Notes: generated by a model not told the origin, from the sequence alone. Counted from the stretch's first letter, positions 28,192 through 38,022 are shown. The stretch: 64,000 nucleotides of DNA from Thiotrichales bacterium (GCA_016938655.1 JAFGUG010000057.1:215555-279554), one strand, 5' to 3'. Program-made: numbers and translations.

Positions 28192-30020
28192 GAAATCGAA
28201 TTTACACACCCGCTAAGCTTCCCTTCGTTTTATTAACGTCTGCCTTAATCGTGACTTCGCCACTTAACGTTCTGGCGGAAACCGCACCACTCTTTGACTT
28301 ACAGTTTCAAGGCATCAACGCAGTGACCAGCACGGAAGATAAACAGCAAATTCGCAGCACTCAGAGCGTGACCATCAACGGCGAAAAACAGACGATTAAT
28401 TACCACCGACTCTTCGCCACCGGCGACCAGAATAACGGTGAAACCTTTGGTTTAGTTAAAGACAAAAACGGCAAACCACTGACTTTAGCCGACGGCTCAC
28501 CGTATATTTGTAACGGTACCAATCGCGGTATTGGCTCGGGGTTAGACCATGTATCGATTCTGCAAAAAAACGACAAGCTGTACATGGTGTCGCAATACGA
28601 ATGTGCGATTGGCACGCTGTACCTAAATGAACTGCAACAGGACAAATACGGCTACTTAACCGTCAAACCCAACACGCTCAAACACATTGATCAATCCAGT
28701 GAGTTTGGCGGATATGTGCACTGTGCTGGGCAAACCACACCGTGGCAGTCGCATTTGGCTTCGGAAGAGTACGAACCCGACGCGCGCGCCATAGAAGCCA
28801 ACTTCTCGGCAAAAACCCAAAAATCGGGGAACTTCTATTACGATGAACTGGTGAAATATTGGGGCGACTTAAGCGAGGCTAACCCCTACTTTTATGGCTG
28901 GGTTCCCGAGGTAAAAATTACCCCTGATGGTTCACCCGACTATCAAAAACATTACAGCATGGGACGTTTCTCGCACGAACTGGGTTATGTGATGCCGGAT
29001 GAAAGAACCGTTTACCTGTCCGATGATGGCACCAACGTTGGGTTATTTCTGTTTATTGCCGATCAAAAACGTGACCTGTCGGCCGGCACTTTATACGCCG
29101 CGCAGTGGCAACAAACTTCAGCGAAAGGCTTAGGTGAAGCTAACTTAAAATGGATTTCGCTCGGGCATGCAACCAATCAACAGATTCGTAACGTAGTCGC
29201 ACAAAAACCCAACTTTAGCGACCTGTTCAATACCGAACAGCCGACCGCAGATGGACAATGCACCGCCAAATTCTTTGCGGTGAACACCGAAAATGGCAAT
29301 GAGTGTTTGCAACTGAAAGACGTTAATCAAGATGGCAAAATTAACGAAACCGATGAGGTCATCGCCTCACGTTTAGAAACCCGTCGTATGGCGGCTTACA
29401 AAGGCGCCACCACCGAGTTCCGCAAAGGCGAAGGCATCACCTTTAACCCCACTGCGAATCAGCTGTATGTCTCCATGTCGGAAATCGCACTGGGCATGGA
29501 GAACTACGCCAAACGTAATATCAGCACCGACACCTACGATGTGGGTGGCGGCAACCACATCAAACTCGACTTTAATCCGTGTGGCGGGGTGTATGCGTTG
29601 GCAGTCAAACCCAATGCAGAAATGCAGTCGGATTACGTGGCAGAAACCATGGCAGGCTTAATTGCCGGTGAAGGTGAAGAGGACTTGAGCGCACCAAACG
29701 GCTACCGTTGTAAATTGGATGCTTTGGCCAACCCGGATAATATCAGTTACTTAACAGACAGCAATAGCCTAGCGATTGGCGAAGACAGCGACTTGCATGA
29801 GAACAGTGTGGTGTGGTCGTACAACTTAACCGACCGATCGTTGACCCGAGTGTTGAGTGCGCCACTGGATGCAGAAAACACCTCGACCTTTTGGCACCGT
29901 GATGTAAACGGGTTTAGCTACTTAATCAATGTGGCACAACACCCCAATAAAAAACAGACGATAGCGCCTATATTTAAAGAGTCTCAAGCGGGTTATCTTG
30001 GACCGATTAAACTTAAATAA
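28188..30020 (+). CDS. PhoX-like (DUF839) secreted phosphatase-family protein
   Basis: A protein of 610 residues with a Sec-type signal peptide ending near VLAE. The PhoX/DUF839 pattern covers the chain: CAGQTTPWQSHLASEE with Cys179 and the paired Glu that bind iron in known PhoX, then MGRFSHELGYVMPDERTVYLSDDGTNVGLFLF. FRKGEGITFNPTANQLYVSMSE and ENSVVWSYNLTDRSLTRVL follow. Known PhoX enzymes are Ca/Fe alkaline phosphatases exported by the Tat pathway; no twin-arginine motif is seen here. It overlaps the DUF1461 gene by 4 bp and has a paralogue 270 bp downstream. Confidence 0.8.
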   Translation: MRNRIYTPAKLPFVLLTSALIVTSPLNVLAETAPLFDLQFQGINAVTSTEDKQQIRSTQSVTINGEKQTINYHRLFATGDQNNGETFGLVKDKNGKPLTLADGSPYICNGTNRGIGSGLDHVSILQKNDKLYMVSQYECAIGTLYLNELQQDKYGYLTVKPNTLKHIDQSSEFGGYVHCAGQTTPWQSHLASEEYEPDARAIEANFSAKTQKSGNFYYDELVKYWGDLSEANPYFYGWVPEVKITPDGSPDYQKHYSMGRFSHELGYVMPDERTVYLSDDGTNVGLFLFIADQKRDLSAGTLYAAQWQQTSAKGLGEANLKWISLGHATNQQIRNVVAQKPNFSDLFNTEQPTADGQCTAKFFAVNTENGNECLQLKDVNQDGKINETDEVIASRLETRRMAAYKGATTEFRKGEGITFNPTANQLYVSMSEIALGMENYAKRNISTDTYDVGGGNHIKLDFNPCGGVYALAVKPNAEMQSDYVAETMAGLIAGEGEEDLSAPNGYRCKLDALANPDNISYLTDSNSLAIGEDSDLHENSVVWSYNLTDRSLTRVLSAPLDAENTSTFWHRDVNGFSYLINVAQHPNKKQTIAPIFKESQAGYLGPIKLK

Positions 30021-30097
30021 CCCAACTTACTGATATGCAAAAAACAAAACCGTTCCTTTCTTAAGCCGTTTCAAGCAAACGTAAAGCGGCTTAAACC

Positions 30098-30139
30098 TCT
30101 ATTTTAAAAGTGAGCAGGCCTGCTCACTTTTAAAATAGA
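30098..30139. terminator. 42-bp perfect palindrome containing the dispersed repeat
   Basis: Two 21-base arms meet at the GG/CC centre of the core. A T5 tract follows one base later on +. It lies after the first PhoX-like gene and probably terminates it. Confidence 0.8.
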
Positions 30140-30207
30140 CTTTTTCTACCCCCCATTAAACCTCCGTCATCTGGTTGACGCATTTGTTTCATCAAATCGA
30201 AACCTAT

Positions 30208-30225
30208 CTGAAACGCACCTGTAAC
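30208..30225 (+). promoter_or_regulatory. Candidate PhoB box upstream of second PhoX-like gene
   Basis: CTGAAAC (30208-30214) and CTGTAAC (30219-30225) stand 11 bp apart in the 7+4+7 form of the Pho box. They match 5/7 and 6/7 positions of CTGTCAY. Weaker copies in the same phase occur upstream (TCGAAAC at 30197, GTTTCAT at 30186). Confidence 0.5.
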
Positions 30226-30289
30226 AAAGTTTACTTACCATTTCCTCACCAAACTTTGGTGCAATCCCAAACAAATCAGGAATAGTAAA

Positions 30290-32152
30290 ATGAAACTTAA
30301 GACGTTAAATTTAGCCATGATGATGGCGCTATCGGCCACCGCTTTATCACTAACCGGTTGTGGTGGCAGTGATTCAACAACCGAAAGTAAAACCTTTGAA
30401 TCGGTTGCCTTTACCAGTACTGCGGCACCTTCTACCGCTGAAGAGATGTCCACCACTTACACCAACTCTTCGGCCGTTGTCACCTACACCGATGGCACCA
30501 CCGAAACCTTCCCTTTAGAGTACAAAAAACTATTTGGAACACTATCAAAAGTGGGCACTAATCCACACCCAGCGGGTCAGCTTTATGATCAAGACCTGCA
30601 ACCGCTTATGGATGAATTGAATAACCCATTAATTGCCGAGACACCCGATGCAAACAGCTTGCTAAAAGTCGGCGACAAAATTTACATGGTTTCTCACTTA
30701 GAGTATGACTGGATTGTTTCTGATGAATCACGTGCCCCTTCTCGTGCGCCAATGAGCATGATTCTGACCGAGATGGAACAAGACGCTGAAACCGGTGAAT
30801 TGACCGCTATTGAACAAAGACCCATCGACTTTTCAAACGTAGATGGCTTGTGGATTCCCTGCTTTGGTTCACAAACCCCATGGAACACCCATCTAGGTTC
30901 TGAAGAAGATTACGACCTGCAATACAATCCGCTAAGTTCGAGTGCAAGCAGAACCACGGCCGGACTCGATGCATTAACCAATATGTACTTCAACAATGAA
31001 AAAGTTGCAAACCCTTATCATTACGGTTTCTTCCCTGAAGTCACCGTGAATGAAGACGGCTCAACCAGTGTGGTTAAACACTACTCAATGGGTCGTGGCA
31101 CCTGGGAAGCCGGTAAAGTCATGCCGGACAGCCGCACCGTTTATTATGGGGATGACGGCACCAACGTTGCACTGTTTATGTATGTTGCCGACAAAGCCGA
31201 AGACCTATCAGCAGGCACATTATATGCCGGTAAATTCAATCAAGTCGCCACCACCTATACTGGGAACTTTGAGTGGATTAAGTTAGGTTCTGCAACCGAT
31301 GCCGAAATTAAAGCTCTAGCCGATTCAACCACGTTTGATGACATCTTTGTAAACGAAGCGTTCAATTCAGAAACAGGCGCTTGCCCAACAGACACCAAGC
31401 GTGTTCGTGCAGGGTCAACCATGGATGAGTGTTTAGCGGTTAAACCGGGCATGGAAAAAGCCGCCGCGTTTTTAGAGTCTCGTCGTTATGCGGCCTTAAT
31501 GGGTGCGACCACGGAGTTCAATAAAATGGAAGGGATTGCGGTTAACGATGCCGACAAAAAGTTGTATATGGCCATCTCTTACCTAGACAAAGGGATGTTA
31601 GACAACGGTTTACCGGCAGAGATGGAACACATCAAAATGGCTAAAATCAATGCCGGTGTGACCTTTACACTGCCAATGTCTGCTGATCAAGTTGATAGCA
31701 GTGATACGGCAATCGACTCGGATTACGTTGTCACCTCTATGCTCGCTGAAGAGAAGTTAATTGGTCGTGATATTCCAACCGATGCATTAGGTAACACCGC
31801 AGATCCTGACTTTATTGCCAATACAGATAATATCTTCTTTGCTGAGAAGATGCGTACCTTGTTTGTGGGTGAAGACTCTGGCACACACGTGAACAACTTT
31901 GTATGGGCGTATAACGTTGATACTAAAGAATTAACGCGTATTTTAACCAACGTAGCGGGTGCAGAAGCGACTGGCTTGCAAGCGGTTGAAAACATGGATG
32001 GCTTCTCATACTTAATGAGCAATTCTCAACACCACGGTGATTACATCAGAACCATGAATCCAGATATGAAAGCAGCGGTCGAAGCCACAGGTAACGTTGA
32101 TAAATTTGACGCTAACTTTGGTTATATCGGTGGGATGCCAGCGATTAAATAA
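30290..32152 (+). CDS. PhoX-like (DUF839) lipoprotein, paralogue of the preceding gene
   Basis: A protein of 620 residues with a lipobox (LTGC), so it is anchored by lipid rather than freely secreted. It shares the plan of its upstream paralogue: PCFGSQTPWNTHLGSEED with Cys191, HYSMGRGTWEAGKVMPDSRTVYYGDDGTNVALFMY, ATTEFNKMEGIAVN, and NNFVWAYNVDTKELTRIL. Active-site Cys and Glu are kept, so it may be an active phosphatase. No Tat motif is present. PhoB-like repeats stand upstream and a clear terminator follows at 32173. Confidence 0.8.
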   Translation: MKLKTLNLAMMMALSATALSLTGCGGSDSTTESKTFESVAFTSTAAPSTAEEMSTTYTNSSAVVTYTDGTTETFPLEYKKLFGTLSKVGTNPHPAGQLYDQDLQPLMDELNNPLIAETPDANSLLKVGDKIYMVSHLEYDWIVSDESRAPSRAPMSMILTEMEQDAETGELTAIEQRPIDFSNVDGLWIPCFGSQTPWNTHLGSEEDYDLQYNPLSSSASRTTAGLDALTNMYFNNEKVANPYHYGFFPEVTVNEDGSTSVVKHYSMGRGTWEAGKVMPDSRTVYYGDDGTNVALFMYVADKAEDLSAGTLYAGKFNQVATTYTGNFEWIKLGSATDAEIKALADSTTFDDIFVNEAFNSETGACPTDTKRVRAGSTMDECLAVKPGMEKAAAFLESRRYAALMGATTEFNKMEGIAVNDADKKLYMAISYLDKGMLDNGLPAEMEHIKMAKINAGVTFTLPMSADQVDSSDTAIDSDYVVTSMLAEEKLIGRDIPTDALGNTADPDFIANTDNIFFAEKMRTLFVGEDSGTHVNNFVWAYNVDTKELTRILTNVAGAEATGLQAVENMDGFSYLMSNSQHHGDYIRTMNPDMKAAVEATGNVDKFDANFGYIGGMPAIK

Positions 32153-32172
32153 TCGTGGCTCATACCAATCTT

Positions 32173-32199
32173 AAAGCCGGTGCTTGCGCCGGCTTTTTT
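32173..32199 (+). terminator. Terminator after second PhoX-like gene
   Basis: AAAGCCGG pairs with CCGGCTTT around an 8-base loop, with a T-run after it. Confidence 0.88.
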
Positions 32200-32288
32200 A
32201 CACAAAATAGTTTGCAAGATGCAGTCAACGCATTTATTAAACTGTAACTCGCAAACTGTTTTAAACCAAATTTCACGAGATTAAAACG

Positions 32289-34283
32289 ATGCAAACTAAC
32301 AGACACCTACTCATTGCTATACTGGCTTCAACCTTAGTTGGGTGCGGTGGTACTTCGGGCACTCAAAACGGTGCCATTGATGGCTCAAACGTCGATCAGA
32401 ATCCAACTTTAGTTAAATCAGGATTGGTCGGAGAATTCACCAGCCCTCTTAACTTTGAAAACCCTTACCCCAATGTGCCTGCGCAATGCTACATTGAAAC
32501 CAGTAACGGTCGTCAAAATGCCTGTCTATTCTGTCACACCAACGGTTTATATAACCTTGGGCTAGGCAACAACAACCCGCAAGCGGGCAAAATTGATATT
32601 GTGAACTTTCAAACTGACTACGGCTTTGATCCACTCAACACCACCGCGCCTTACGCCACCATTAACCGTTGGGAAAACACGCTCTACCCAGAAAAACTGG
32701 CAGACGCGGTCGCTCAATTGGGCATTTCGCCGGAACAGTGGCAGATGCAGAGCTATATTCGAACCAACAATTGGCAGGCCGCCTATGATCAACGACTAGG
32801 CTCGCCAAAAGATTGGGATTCGGGTTATGACGGCGCCATGCGTTTACTGCCGGGCTTAAACCCCTCTGACCTACCGGCGGATAGTGATGGGTTTGTTCGA
32901 ACCACGCAAGCAGAAAATGCATTTTTTATAGATGGGTTAGGTGGCATTACCGGTTGGCGTGCCATCAACTTCATGCCTTACGGTATTTTTACGCCCATTA
33001 ACGGTTCAGTATCGGGTATCTATATTCGACTCCCTGAAATTTTTATGAAAGACGACCAAGACCAGTTTGATTTAAGCATTTATTCAGCAAACTTAGACTT
33101 ACTGGAAAAAGCCATCACCAATCAACTAGATCTGATTCAAAATAGTCACTATCTGGGCAGTGCGGCCAACACCGAAATTGTTTTGGGAGCCTACCCAAAA
33201 GGCACCGAGTTTGCTCACCCATTGCACTATGTTGATACGCAAGCCGATGGCATGAGTGATGTGAGCGACTTTCCGGGTACGCGAGCACAGCGCGTTAAAG
33301 AGGTGCGTTACATGGTTAAAGTTGAAGACTTTGACCCGATGACCGCAATTCCGGGTGAAGGGGAAGGTGATAGCATTTACGGGCGTGATGACCAAGGCTG
33401 GGTGAACAACGGTGCGGGTTGGATTTTGGCCGGATTCATTGAAGACCAGCAAGGTGAGCTGCGCCCTCAAACCCGAGAGGAGATGACTCAATGTATTGGC
33501 TGTCACTCAGGGTTCAAGAGTACCGAATTTCCGAACTTTACCAGCGGAACAGGCAACACGGTCGATAGTACTTGGGCGTTTCCACGTAAACTCCCCAGTG
33601 CCGTTGGTTGGCAAGAGATGAACTATTTAGGTTATCAAATCAACACTGAGAACGACCTGACCGAAGCCGTTTCAACCCTGCCAGAACCAATTAACCGCTA
33701 TGCAGAGCAAGGTGAGTTTGGATTGTTTTTACAATATGTGGTTGGCGCCAGTTTATATGGCGATATGCCCGCTTCATTTGAAACAAAATTTAACGAACTC
33801 ATCACAATCGAAAACGGCTATGACCTAAATTGGCCAGCTGTTGACACCTCAAATGCTCAAAAGTTTGATGAGAGCAGTCAAAACAGACAACGTCTACTAA
33901 GGCACTTTGTCAGCCGAGGCGACTATCTGAATACGGACGATACAATTAAGCCCTTTTTGCTCTACCCAGATCAGCAGACCGCCTTAGAGAACGCCGCACG
34001 CTATCGTCAAGTGGTCGTGACACAACGCTTTAACAAAGGCAAAGACGTTTTTACTGAAACCCCTGAGACCTATCGTCACTATCGCTTACCAGGCAAAGAA
34101 GCCTTAAAAGTTGATGGCAGCGCCTATCTATTTGGCGAGGTAATGAGTGAGCGTTCCGTGCAACTGGATGAACCCACCCGCTTTGACTACAGAGCGGGGG
34201 ATAGCTTAACCTTAATTGATAAAAGTGTGCTGTTTGAAGACGGCGGTACTTTTTTTCCAGAATACGTGCCGTATCTAAAATAA
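32289..34283 (+). CDS. Two-haem-motif cytochrome c-like lipoprotein of unknown function
   Basis: A protein of 664 residues with a lipobox (LVGC). It has two CXXCH haem-attachment motifs far apart: CLFCH at about residue 78 and CIGCH near 402. Between and after them are long stretches without a family I recognise (GWRAINFMPYGIFTP, SGIYIRLPEIFMKDD). The distance between motifs suggests one haem per separate domain. It follows the two PhoX-like genes on the same strand. CTGTAAC at 32242, also present before the second PhoX-like gene, hints at shared control. An envelope electron-transfer or oxidase role is only a guess. Confidence 0.7.
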   Translation: MQTNRHLLIAILASTLVGCGGTSGTQNGAIDGSNVDQNPTLVKSGLVGEFTSPLNFENPYPNVPAQCYIETSNGRQNACLFCHTNGLYNLGLGNNNPQAGKIDIVNFQTDYGFDPLNTTAPYATINRWENTLYPEKLADAVAQLGISPEQWQMQSYIRTNNWQAAYDQRLGSPKDWDSGYDGAMRLLPGLNPSDLPADSDGFVRTTQAENAFFIDGLGGITGWRAINFMPYGIFTPINGSVSGIYIRLPEIFMKDDQDQFDLSIYSANLDLLEKAITNQLDLIQNSHYLGSAANTEIVLGAYPKGTEFAHPLHYVDTQADGMSDVSDFPGTRAQRVKEVRYMVKVEDFDPMTAIPGEGEGDSIYGRDDQGWVNNGAGWILAGFIEDQQGELRPQTREEMTQCIGCHSGFKSTEFPNFTSGTGNTVDSTWAFPRKLPSAVGWQEMNYLGYQINTENDLTEAVSTLPEPINRYAEQGEFGLFLQYVVGASLYGDMPASFETKFNELITIENGYDLNWPAVDTSNAQKFDESSQNRQRLLRHFVSRGDYLNTDDTIKPFLLYPDQQTALENAARYRQVVVTQRFNKGKDVFTETPETYRHYRLPGKEALKVDGSAYLFGEVMSERSVQLDEPTRFDYRAGDSLTLIDKSVLFEDGGTFFPEYVPYLK

Positions 34284-34627
34284 GCGTGTGCGAAAAAATG
34301 GATGAAAACAGGCGGCGGAAAATTGAACGGTAAATGGCGTTGTGAGCCATGATGCAAGAGTCACGTTCTCTTTGAAGCGGTTAGCAAGGCCTCTAATGAC
34401 CATGTTAAAAAGGCGTTTAGGGGGTTAACCCTAAGTTAAATTTAGACTTTTTGATGCAATTGCTTGCAAAGAGGGGCTTATTAATGGATAATTCCGCTTC
34501 TTATTTTTAGCGCTTTCGTTAGAAACGCGTTCTGAATGTAGAAATATTCGAATATTTTTATTTTTAAATTGAAGATGTTAGGTATTGTTTTCAATAGTTA
34601 GCATTAACACTTTTAGAGGGTTTTGAA
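34284..34627. other. Gene-free region upstream of rpmB
   Basis: No gene seen. It holds a short inverted repeat TTAGGG/CCCTAA (34417-34422 and 34429-34434), an AT-rich stretch before rpmB, and presumably the rpmBG promoter, which I cannot place with confidence. Confidence 0.5.
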
Positions 34628-34864
34628 ATGTCTAAAGTCTGCCAAGTAACAGGAAAAGGTCCTGTTGTCGGTAACAATGTTTCTCACTCTCACCGTAAAA
34701 CACGTCGTCGTTTCTTACCAAACTTGCACACGCACCGTTTTTGGGTAGAAGCTGAAAGCCGTTTTGTTAAATTACGTGTCTCTGCAAAAGGCATGCGTAT
34801 TATCGACAAAACTGGTATTGACTCAGTGATCGCTGACATGCGTTCACGTGGTGAGAAGGTCTAA
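34628..34864 (+). CDS. rpmB: 50S ribosomal protein L28
   Basis: A protein of 78 residues, full family length. The sequence starts [21 protein letters not shown] and continues [15 protein letters not shown], diagnostic of L28. The ribosome site AGAGGG precedes the ATG. It forms the usual operon with rpmG, 11 bp downstream. Confidence 0.98.
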   Translation: MSKVCQVTGKGPVVGNNVSHSHRKTRRRFLPNLHTHRFWVEAESRFVKLRVSAKGMRIIDKTGIDSVIADMRSRGEKV

Positions 34865-34875
34865 GGAGACTAACC

Positions 34876-35028
34876 ATGCGCGATAAAATTAAATTACAGT
34901 CTACAGAGTCTGCTTATTTTTATACTACGGATAAGAACAAGAAGAACATGGCTGGCAAATTCGAGATCAAGAAATACGACCCAGTGGTTCGTAAACACGT
35001 CTTGTTCAAGGAAGCAAAAATCAAATAA
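34876..35028 (+). CDS. rpmG: 50S ribosomal protein L33
   Basis: A protein of 50 residues beginning [20 protein letters not shown] and ending FKEAKIK. The length and the [17 protein letters not shown] segment are typical of the cysteine-free L33 type. The AAGGAG ribosome site overlaps the rpmB stop region. A strong terminator follows. Confidence 0.98.
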   Translation: MRDKIKLQSTESAYFYTTDKNKKNMAGKFEIKKYDPVVRKHVLFKEAKIK

Positions 35029-35051
35029 ACTTTATCCAAGTTTAAATGATT

Positions 35052-35081
35052 AAAACCCGGTTCAAAAGACCGGGTTTTTTT
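35052..35081 (+). terminator. Terminator of rpmB-rpmG
   Basis: AAAACCCGGT pairs with ACCGGGTTTT around an 8-base loop, followed by T-rich sequence. Confidence 0.93.
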
Positions 35082-35156
35082 GTGCCTAAATAAAACAGTT
35101 GGCTAACCACCCAATCCCCTCAACCCATAATTTAAACGCTTGCTAATCAAACGAGC

Positions 35157-37853
35157 TTACTCCCAATCAAATACTTCCACACGATTACGCCCGTTATTTT
35201 TGGCTGAATAGAGCATCTTATCTGCCTTATTTAAAATCTCTTCACCATGCATATCCAGACTGGGTTCAATAAATACCGCACCCATTGAAACCGTTACTAC
35301 GCCAAATGGCGCTTCAATATTCTCAATATTTAACGCTTGCACCTTCTCGCGAACCCCCTCTAAATAGGCCTTGAACTTATCGACATCCTCAAAGCTACAA
35401 ATCACCACAAACTCTTCGCCACCCATTCTAAAAACATAATCATTTGCACGATTAAAGCTCTCTTTTAAAACTTGCGCAAATTGCTTTAGCACTTCGTCAC
35501 CGTGAACATGCCCATAAGAGTCATTCACCCGTTTAAAGAGGTCAATATCCAACATCACAAACCCCAGTGGGTTATGTTCACGCTGTGCGCGTCGAATCTC
35601 TACATCAATCACTTCATTGTAGTAACGGCGATTATAGAGGCCGGTCAGCACGTCACTGATAGAGAGTCTTTCAATGCGCTTTTTATCGGTAATATTAATA
35701 CGCGTCGCTAACACACCGATGATTTTTCCCCAGAAGCCTTTAATGGGAGACAGGGTTAGATCAACCCAATAAACCTCACCTTGCTTAGTCCGTGCTTCCA
35801 TCTCACCCTGCCAGGTTTTACCAGCTAGAATTAAGGCTTTAATCGATTGCACCAAATCGGGTGGGATATCCTGACGCGCTAATCGTAAATATGGCATACC
35901 CTGCAATTCACTAAGGGGGTAACCACTCAGCTTACTAAACGAATTACTCGACCAAGTAATGGTCAAGGTGGTGATGTCTATCTCAGTGGCCAACGAGAGT
36001 TCATAAATTTCCTTCAAATAGGCTTTTTGTTTACGTTTTTGAACGGCGTAAACCACAATCAATGAGAGCAACCCAAAGATAATCAACAGTGCGGGTATCA
36101 CTATTTGCAATAACTGTTTAGTGTTAATACTGTTCACCACTTTGAGCTTTACCCAACGATTAAAAATGGCTTCACGCTCCTCTTCGGTGACCGATGCTAA
36201 CACCTTTTTCATGATACTAAACAGCAACGGATTGTCTTTTTGCACGCCAATCGAGAGTTCAAATCGTTGCTGAAACTGGCCAACAATCCGGGTACCTTCA
36301 ATGCCATATTTGCGGATATTAAAGTTAATGACGGCCAAATTACCCAAATAGCCATCGGCTCTGCCATCAATGACGGCATACAAACCATCCGCCACGGAAT
36401 CAACCACCATTAATTGAATATCAGGGTAATTGTTTTTAAGAAATTCATGCGACCAGTAGTCTTTAACCACCGCAATGATGGAGCCGTTTAATTGCGCGTA
36501 ATCTTCAATAAACGAAGCCTTTTCAGACGCGGCTAGCGCCATCGGAAAGGAAAGATAAGGCTCAGTAAAGTTCATGTATTCTTTTCGTTCTGGGGTTGCA
36601 ACCGCACACGAAAAAATATCCAACTGACCTTGTTCTGCCATTTTGGTCACGCTTGCCCAAGAGTCCGCAAATTCCGCTTTAAAGGTCACCCCCAACCGCT
36701 CTTCAAACAATTTAAAATAGTCGGCAGACATCCCGCTATAACCCTGAGTCCCATCAAAGAACTCAAACGGCCCCCAGTCACGGTCAGTGCCTAACGTAAT
36801 CACCGGATTCTGCTCTAAGTACTGCAACTCTTGTTGCGTAAAAACACTTCGAGTAGAGTCAAAAATAAACGTTTCCATGTCTAAATTTTTAAGCGCCTCT
36901 TCCGACATTAACCCCAACTCTTTTAAGGTAACGGCCATTCCGCGTAATTTAATTGGGTCTACTGCGCCAATTGGAATATCCCCAGATTGAACAAACTGAG
37001 TCGTTCTTTCTGCTTCTGATATCAAGGCATCTCGAGATTTCACCACCGGAAAGTTAGCAAAGATATAATCGGCTACCGCCACTTGATGCTGAATGGCATA
37101 CTGCCAACCTTTTATGGTGGCCTCTTTGAACGCCTCATCCGCTTTAGGGTGCAGCTCAACAAATTGTTTTGAGGTGATGACTAAATCCCCATAGTTTTGA
37201 ATACCATAGGCTTTAGGGTCAACCACATAGAAAGGAATGTTAAGCTGTTTTAAGCGGTAGGGCTCGTTGGTAATGTATGAGGCATAAAGATCAACGTTGC
37301 CGTTTATAAAGTCAGTTACATCACCTGAAGAGGGGATCTGAATAATCGGATCCGTGATTCGCGCCGCCCCTTTATTAAGCAGGCCTTCAATTTGTAAGCC
37401 TCGGTCATGCATAATACGCTTGCCAGAAAGCTGGGCTAAATCGTTAATCGGTTTGTGTGACAGCAGAACCAACGGCGAAAATTGAAACGAAGCCATCACC
37501 AATCTAATCGGCTTACCTTGAGCATAATCGGCCAGAACGGAACCTTTTCCAAGGGAAAACTCGGCCCGCCCTTCGGTGACTTCGTCAACCATCTTGGTGC
37601 CTTTTTGCCAATCTTTAAGGTGGACATCCAAACCCGCTTGACGATAGTAACCCTGCATTAAGGCCGCATAAAAACCGGCAAACTGAAATTGATGATTCCA
37701 ATTGAGTTGAACACGAATCGGCATTAAAGCAGAAGTCTTGGAGGGGGTTAGAGCGCTGGCTGGTTTTGTTGTGTCATGCGCCATGGCCAAAGACGCAAAG
37801 TTAAGAATGGACAGCGCCATAAGACTCAACATAAAACGATAAAGGAGTTTCAT
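35157..37853 (-). CDS. Sensor diguanylate cyclase: NMT1-like, SBP_bac_3, PAS and GGDEF domains
   Basis: A protein of 898 residues. A signal segment is followed by an NMT1/THI5-like periplasmic binding domain (about 45-270: QLNWNHQFQFAGFYAALMQGYY). A second, SBP_bac_3-type, binding domain occupies about 340-565 (ITLGTDRDWGPFEF). Next are a membrane helix near 580-600, a PAS region at about 610-725, and a C-terminal GGDEF domain. The active motif is GGEEF, and a product-inhibition site RAND stands five residues before it, so cyclic di-GMP synthesis with feedback is expected. The ligand is unknown; pyrimidine-type ligands are known for THI5-like domains. The start could be three codons earlier. 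It is a paralogue of the next gene. Confidence 0.88.
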   Translation of the reverse strand: MKLLYRFMLSLMALSILNFASLAMAHDTTKPASALTPSKTSALMPIRVQLNWNHQFQFAGFYAALMQGYYRQAGLDVHLKDWQKGTKMVDEVTEGRAEFSLGKGSVLADYAQGKPIRLVMASFQFSPLVLLSHKPINDLAQLSGKRIMHDRGLQIEGLLNKGAARITDPIIQIPSSGDVTDFINGNVDLYASYITNEPYRLKQLNIPFYVVDPKAYGIQNYGDLVITSKQFVELHPKADEAFKEATIKGWQYAIQHQVAVADYIFANFPVVKSRDALISEAERTTQFVQSGDIPIGAVDPIKLRGMAVTLKELGLMSEEALKNLDMETFIFDSTRSVFTQQELQYLEQNPVITLGTDRDWGPFEFFDGTQGYSGMSADYFKLFEERLGVTFKAEFADSWASVTKMAEQGQLDIFSCAVATPERKEYMNFTEPYLSFPMALAASEKASFIEDYAQLNGSIIAVVKDYWSHEFLKNNYPDIQLMVVDSVADGLYAVIDGRADGYLGNLAVINFNIRKYGIEGTRIVGQFQQRFELSIGVQKDNPLLFSIMKKVLASVTEEEREAIFNRWVKLKVVNSINTKQLLQIVIPALLIIFGLLSLIVVYAVQKRKQKAYLKEIYELSLATEIDITTLTITWSSNSFSKLSGYPLSELQGMPYLRLARQDIPPDLVQSIKALILAGKTWQGEMEARTKQGEVYWVDLTLSPIKGFWGKIIGVLATRINITDKKRIERLSISDVLTGLYNRRYYNEVIDVEIRRAQREHNPLGFVMLDIDLFKRVNDSYGHVHGDEVLKQFAQVLKESFNRANDYVFRMGGEEFVVICSFEDVDKFKAYLEGVREKVQALNIENIEAPFGVVTVSMGAVFIEPSLDMHGEEILNKADKMLYSAKNNGRNRVEVFDWE

Positions 37854-38022
37854 TGTGCACATTGCCCTATGGGTAAAAATAATGTCATCCCTATTCGTAA
37901 TATTGGCTGACAGATCTGGATGGATTAAATGAATGCCTAGACAAACAAGTTACAAAACCAACCAGGCCTGCTTAAATTTAACTCAAAAAAAGGTTGTGCG
38001 CTAGCAAAATAGCGCTATCAAC

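Noticed and set aside
32231..32248. A full Pho box before the two-haem lipoprotein gene
   Set aside because: Only the CTGTAAC half is good; its partner CATTTAT matches 4 of 7 positions. It is mentioned only as a hint.
37374..37385. GCAGGCCT words at about 37379 and 59240 as repeat copies
   Set aside because: They lack the final TG of the core and were not counted; they may be decayed copies.
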